Source: CAUZIZ01 sp965218775 (GTDB lineage Bacteria; Acidobacteriota; UBA6911; RPQK01; JAJDTT01). From it: 64,000 bases of DNA. The first letter of the stretch is position 1. Each line of letters begins with the position of its first letter. The notes below the pieces were generated by a model that saw only the letters and a list, made by a program, of their open reading frames with translations, was not told where the DNA came from and did no database searches. Position numbers and translations under genes: made by a program. This document shows, in pieces, positions 61,783-64,000 of this stretch. The DNA is taken from contig CBDCLS010000004.1 of the NCBI GenBank assembly GCA_965218775.1, positions 248,001-312,000 of the forward strand. The letters are read 5' to 3'.

Positions 61783-63387
61783 ATGATGGAAATGCGTATC
61801 AGGATCTTGGTGATAACGGCAGCGCTGCTGCTACTGGCGGGATCAAGGGCCCTTGCCCAGCAGAACTCCGGCTCACCCTACGTGCATCTGCGACCGTTGG
61901 AATCGGAGCAGCCGCTTCGGTTCGGGACCCAGAAGCAGCTGTTGGTGGACAACGAGGTGCTGTGCGCCTGGTACAACGTAAGGCGAGTGCAAGGCGTACT
62001 TCAAAAGCATCCTGACAATCCTCTGCTTGAAGCGGACGCCCCCTGGGAAGAGACTGCCCGGAAGAGTTGGGGAATACAGCTAGGCACTGCCATCTATGAC
62101 GCCCAGGACCAGAAATTCAAGATCTGGTACCAGATCGAGCAGCATACCGGCGGCAATGTAGCTGCCTACGCCGAGAGTCAGGACGGAGTGAAGTGGGTGA
62201 GACCTCACCTGGAATTGGTCCGCTATCAGGGGACGATGCAGAACAACGTGCTGCTCCATGCCGACCATGTTGGAAAGCGACCACTGGCAGGCAGCATCCG
62301 CCTGATCCAGGACCCTCGAGATCGCCCGGCGGAACGAAGGTTCCTCTCCTGCGGCATTCCTCCCTACCACGAAGATGGAAGCCGGTTCGGAGGCTGGAAC
62401 GGGATGGCGTACAGTGCCGATGGTCTCACCTGGCACCAGATGCCGGGCGGCCTTCGCGGCGGCGGCGGCGGCGGGAATCCGAGCATCGTCTGGGATGAAA
62501 CCCTGGGGAAGTATGTCTTGTTTCACAGACAGTTGACGGAGAAGGCCGACCCCGAAACCGGCACCGGTCCTCGCTATATCGTTCGTCAGGAGAGCGAGGA
62601 CCTGGTTGAGTGGTCCCCCCGACAGACGGTTTTTCATCCGATGAGCGAGAGGTGGCCCGAAGTCGAGAGTGTGAAGGTGTATCGCTATGAGGGCTTTTAT
62701 CTAGGACTGCCTTCGATGCTGGACAACTATGTGAGGGGAGACGTGGAGCAGCACTTGATTATCAGTCGAGATGGGTTTCGCTGGGACCACCCGTTTCCCA
62801 ACGAAGCGTTCATTCCCAAGGGCGAAGAGGGCCAGTGGGACGACCGAATCATTTGGTGGCCTTCGATGATCGTGCACGGTGAAAAAACATTGTTCTACTA
62901 CGCCGGAGCAAGATACCGGCACGGGGTCAAAGGCCAACCACTGGATAAGTGCCAGATCAGGATCGGGCTGGGCTGGGTACCGCGGGACCGGCTGATGGGT
63001 CTTCGGAGCAGAGAGCGACTGAGCGGAAAAGGAGCCCTCTTGACCCGACCGTTCGTGGTCGAAGGCGATGAGCTGTATGTCAATGCTGGAGTTGGCGGCG
63101 GGCTTCGGGTCGAGGTCGTCGACCCGACCGCGAGACAGTTCGACACCAGAAGGAAGGCCCACATGGGCCACTATATTTCTGCTGCTGAGAAGAAGTTTGA
63201 TGGATTTCGGCGCGAAGACTGCGAAGTGGTCCAGGGCGATAGCCTGGCCCATCGGGTAAGGTGGAACGGCCGATCGCTGGCTCAGTTCAGAGGGAAAGCA
63301 ATCCGACTGCGGTTTGTGTTCAATGATGCCACGATCTGGGCGTTTCAGGTTGCCAATGCCAAACCAGGCCGTCGAGAAAGGCCGTGA
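61783..63387 (+). CDS. Secreted beta-propeller glycosidase-like protein (paralogue 2)
   Basis: 534 residues; AGGAG lies 8 bases before the ATG. Signal peptide (ILVITAALLLLAGSRALAQ). Blade motifs as in the 50353 gene: QKQLLVDNEVLCAWYNVRR, AYAESQDGVKWVRPHLE, MAYSADGLTWHQMPGG, IISRDGFRWDHPFPN; C-terminal beta-sandwich (LYVNAGVGGGLRVEVVDP, AIRLRFVFNDATIWAFQV). A Gly run (LRGGGGGGNPS) sits on one blade loop. Probably cleaves or binds a glycan outside the cell. Confidence 0.75.
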   Translation: MMEMRIRILVITAALLLLAGSRALAQQNSGSPYVHLRPLESEQPLRFGTQKQLLVDNEVLCAWYNVRRVQGVLQKHPDNPLLEADAPWEETARKSWGIQLGTAIYDAQDQKFKIWYQIEQHTGGNVAAYAESQDGVKWVRPHLELVRYQGTMQNNVLLHADHVGKRPLAGSIRLIQDPRDRPAERRFLSCGIPPYHEDGSRFGGWNGMAYSADGLTWHQMPGGLRGGGGGGNPSIVWDETLGKYVLFHRQLTEKADPETGTGPRYIVRQESEDLVEWSPRQTVFHPMSERWPEVESVKVYRYEGFYLGLPSMLDNYVRGDVEQHLIISRDGFRWDHPFPNEAFIPKGEEGQWDDRIIWWPSMIVHGEKTLFYYAGARYRHGVKGQPLDKCQIRIGLGWVPRDRLMGLRSRERLSGKGALLTRPFVVEGDELYVNAGVGGGLRVEVVDPTARQFDTRRKAHMGHYISAAEKKFDGFRREDCEVVQGDSLAHRVRWNGRSLAQFRGKAIRLRFVFNDATIWAFQVANAKPGRRERP

Positions 63388-63470
63388 TGATCTGAAGCCC
63401 TTGAAACTTCATTTCGTCGCAGGTCGCAAGTCACGGGTCGCAGGTTGCTGAGGAACATCTTCGCTAAGAC

Positions 63471-63615
63471 CGGCTCTGTGACGAAGGAGCCGAAAGTGTG
63501 GAGCAGGAATTCGAGGGGCGGAATATAGACTAGCCAGAAGCGAGGTCCCAGGATAGCAATGACACTCAGTTCAACCCAGTGGCTACGGTGGTCATCCCGA
63601 AAAGGAGGATGGAGA
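63471..63615 (+). repeat. Upstream module duplicated from 48.5/50.3 kb
   Basis: Encodes the tail RLCDEGAESVEQEFEGRNID with its TAG, then CTAGCCAGAAGCGAGGTCCC and CCCGAAAAGGAGGATGGAGA. The same order occurs at 48501-48557 joined to 50266-50352, where an ISNCY element splits it. So a block of about 145 bases plus the gene was duplicated. Confidence 0.75.
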
Positions 63616-64000
63616 ATGAGGAGAGGACTGATCTCTGCCTGCCTGGTTTCTATGGCCCTACCCGTGGCAGCGGGAGAGCAGCCCAGCTCCCTGGACATCG
63701 GCTCCCGGCTGGAGCTGTTCGTGGATGACTACCTGATCGATTCCATCAAGGGTGTGAGCCTCAAGCCGCATGAGCCTCGGTCGGCGGGCAAGACACTGAC
63801 CTTTGACCAGCCCTGGGAGGGCAATACAAGCACCTACGTCAACCTCCTCCAGGACGAAGACCGTCTCCGCATGTACTACCGGGGCAGCAGCAACCCCAGC
63901 GCCGTCCAGACGTCCTTCCTGAAACCCGGGGAGGAGGTGGCCCCGAACCATCCCTCGGTGATCGCCTATGCCGAGAGTCGCGACGGCGTCACTTGGGAAA
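63616..64000 (+). CDS. Beta-propeller glycosidase-like protein (paralogue 3), 3' partial
   Basis: First 128 codons before the window ends. AAGGAGG lies 7 bases before the ATG. Signal peptide (GLISACLVSMALPVAAG), then DIGSRLELFVDDYLIDSIKG and YYRGSSNPSAVQTSFLKPGE; closely matches the 50353 protein in order and wording, including PWEGNTS and AYAESRDGVTW. Confidence 0.8.
   Translation, partial: MRRGLISACLVSMALPVAAGEQPSSLDIGSRLELFVDDYLIDSIKGVSLKPHEPRSAGKTLTFDQPWEGNTSTYVNLLQDEDRLRMYYRGSSNPSAVQTSFLKPGEEVAPNHPSVIAYAESRDGVTWE

Noticed and set aside
1..64000. CRISPR array
   Set aside because: No set of evenly spaced direct repeats with unique spacers was seen; tandem repeats present are coding or simple hexamers.

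Overview
The window is a moderately GC-rich bacterial chromosome segment. The gene families point to Acidobacteriota or a close neighbour. These are a planctomycete/acidobacterial-type DUF1549-DUF1553 plus DUF1501 pair, a Ser/Thr kinase fused to a TolB-like beta-propeller, S8 proteases with WxD hexapeptide tails, a fused LptF-LptG permease, MlrC/SMP-30/PhyH/ceramidase-like catabolic enzymes and many insertion sequences. This is inference from gene content; no rRNA is present to confirm it.

Layout. 1-4.1 kb: PSD1 gene (four apparent frameshifts) and its DUF1501 partner. 4.6-9.3 kb (minus strand): a radical SAM/methyltransferase pair and the LptFG permease. 9.5-21.2 kb: catabolic and transport genes (metallo-beta-lactamase fold, SMP-30, Nramp-like transporter, MlrC peptidase, lactonase-like amidohydrolase, B12 radical SAM, GH95-like glycosidase). 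21.3-23.6 kb: IS4-type element, tRNA-Leu(TAA), an integrase scar and a RelBE pair. 24.0-27.9 kb: two tandem S8 proteases, each ending in 15 hexapeptide repeats. 28.5-32.7 kb: PhyH dioxygenase, ceramidase-like enzyme and amidohydrolase. 33.0-35.4 kb: sigma-54-type promoter, mscL, a second channel-like protein and a DUF4197 protein. 36.2-39.9 kb: a decayed hybrid histidine kinase split by an IS256 element, and a methyltransferase remnant split by the second IS4 copy. 40.2-44.2 kb: HU/IHF gene behind a sigma-54-type promoter, a Phd-ParE pair, HDOD/DUF1566 pieces and a PilZ-AraC fusion regulator. 44.5-61.6 kb: tRNA fragments, kinase-propeller, ISNCY-like element, beta-propeller glycosidase-like gene, MFS transporter, IS91 and IS701 remnants, and a four-gene DDE transposon carrying two different ATPases. 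61.8-64.0 kb: two more beta-propeller glycosidase-like genes, the last cut by the window edge.

The right half is mobile-element rich. Three different tRNA-derived sequences sit next to integrase-like tails or to conserved att-like flanks, so the area has repeatedly received integrative elements. Intergenic space also carries at least three small non-coding repeat families: a 181-bp TTA-flanked inverted-repeat element in three copies, hairpins with hexanucleotide arms in three copies, and a GTGTGAAAAGTC-ended element.

The most novel-looking items are the two-ATPase transposon (55.5-59.7 kb), the paired hexapeptide-repeat proteases, the 181-bp element with covarying ends, the PilZ-AraC fusion, and three good sigma-54-type promoters in front of an unknown gene, mscL and HU.
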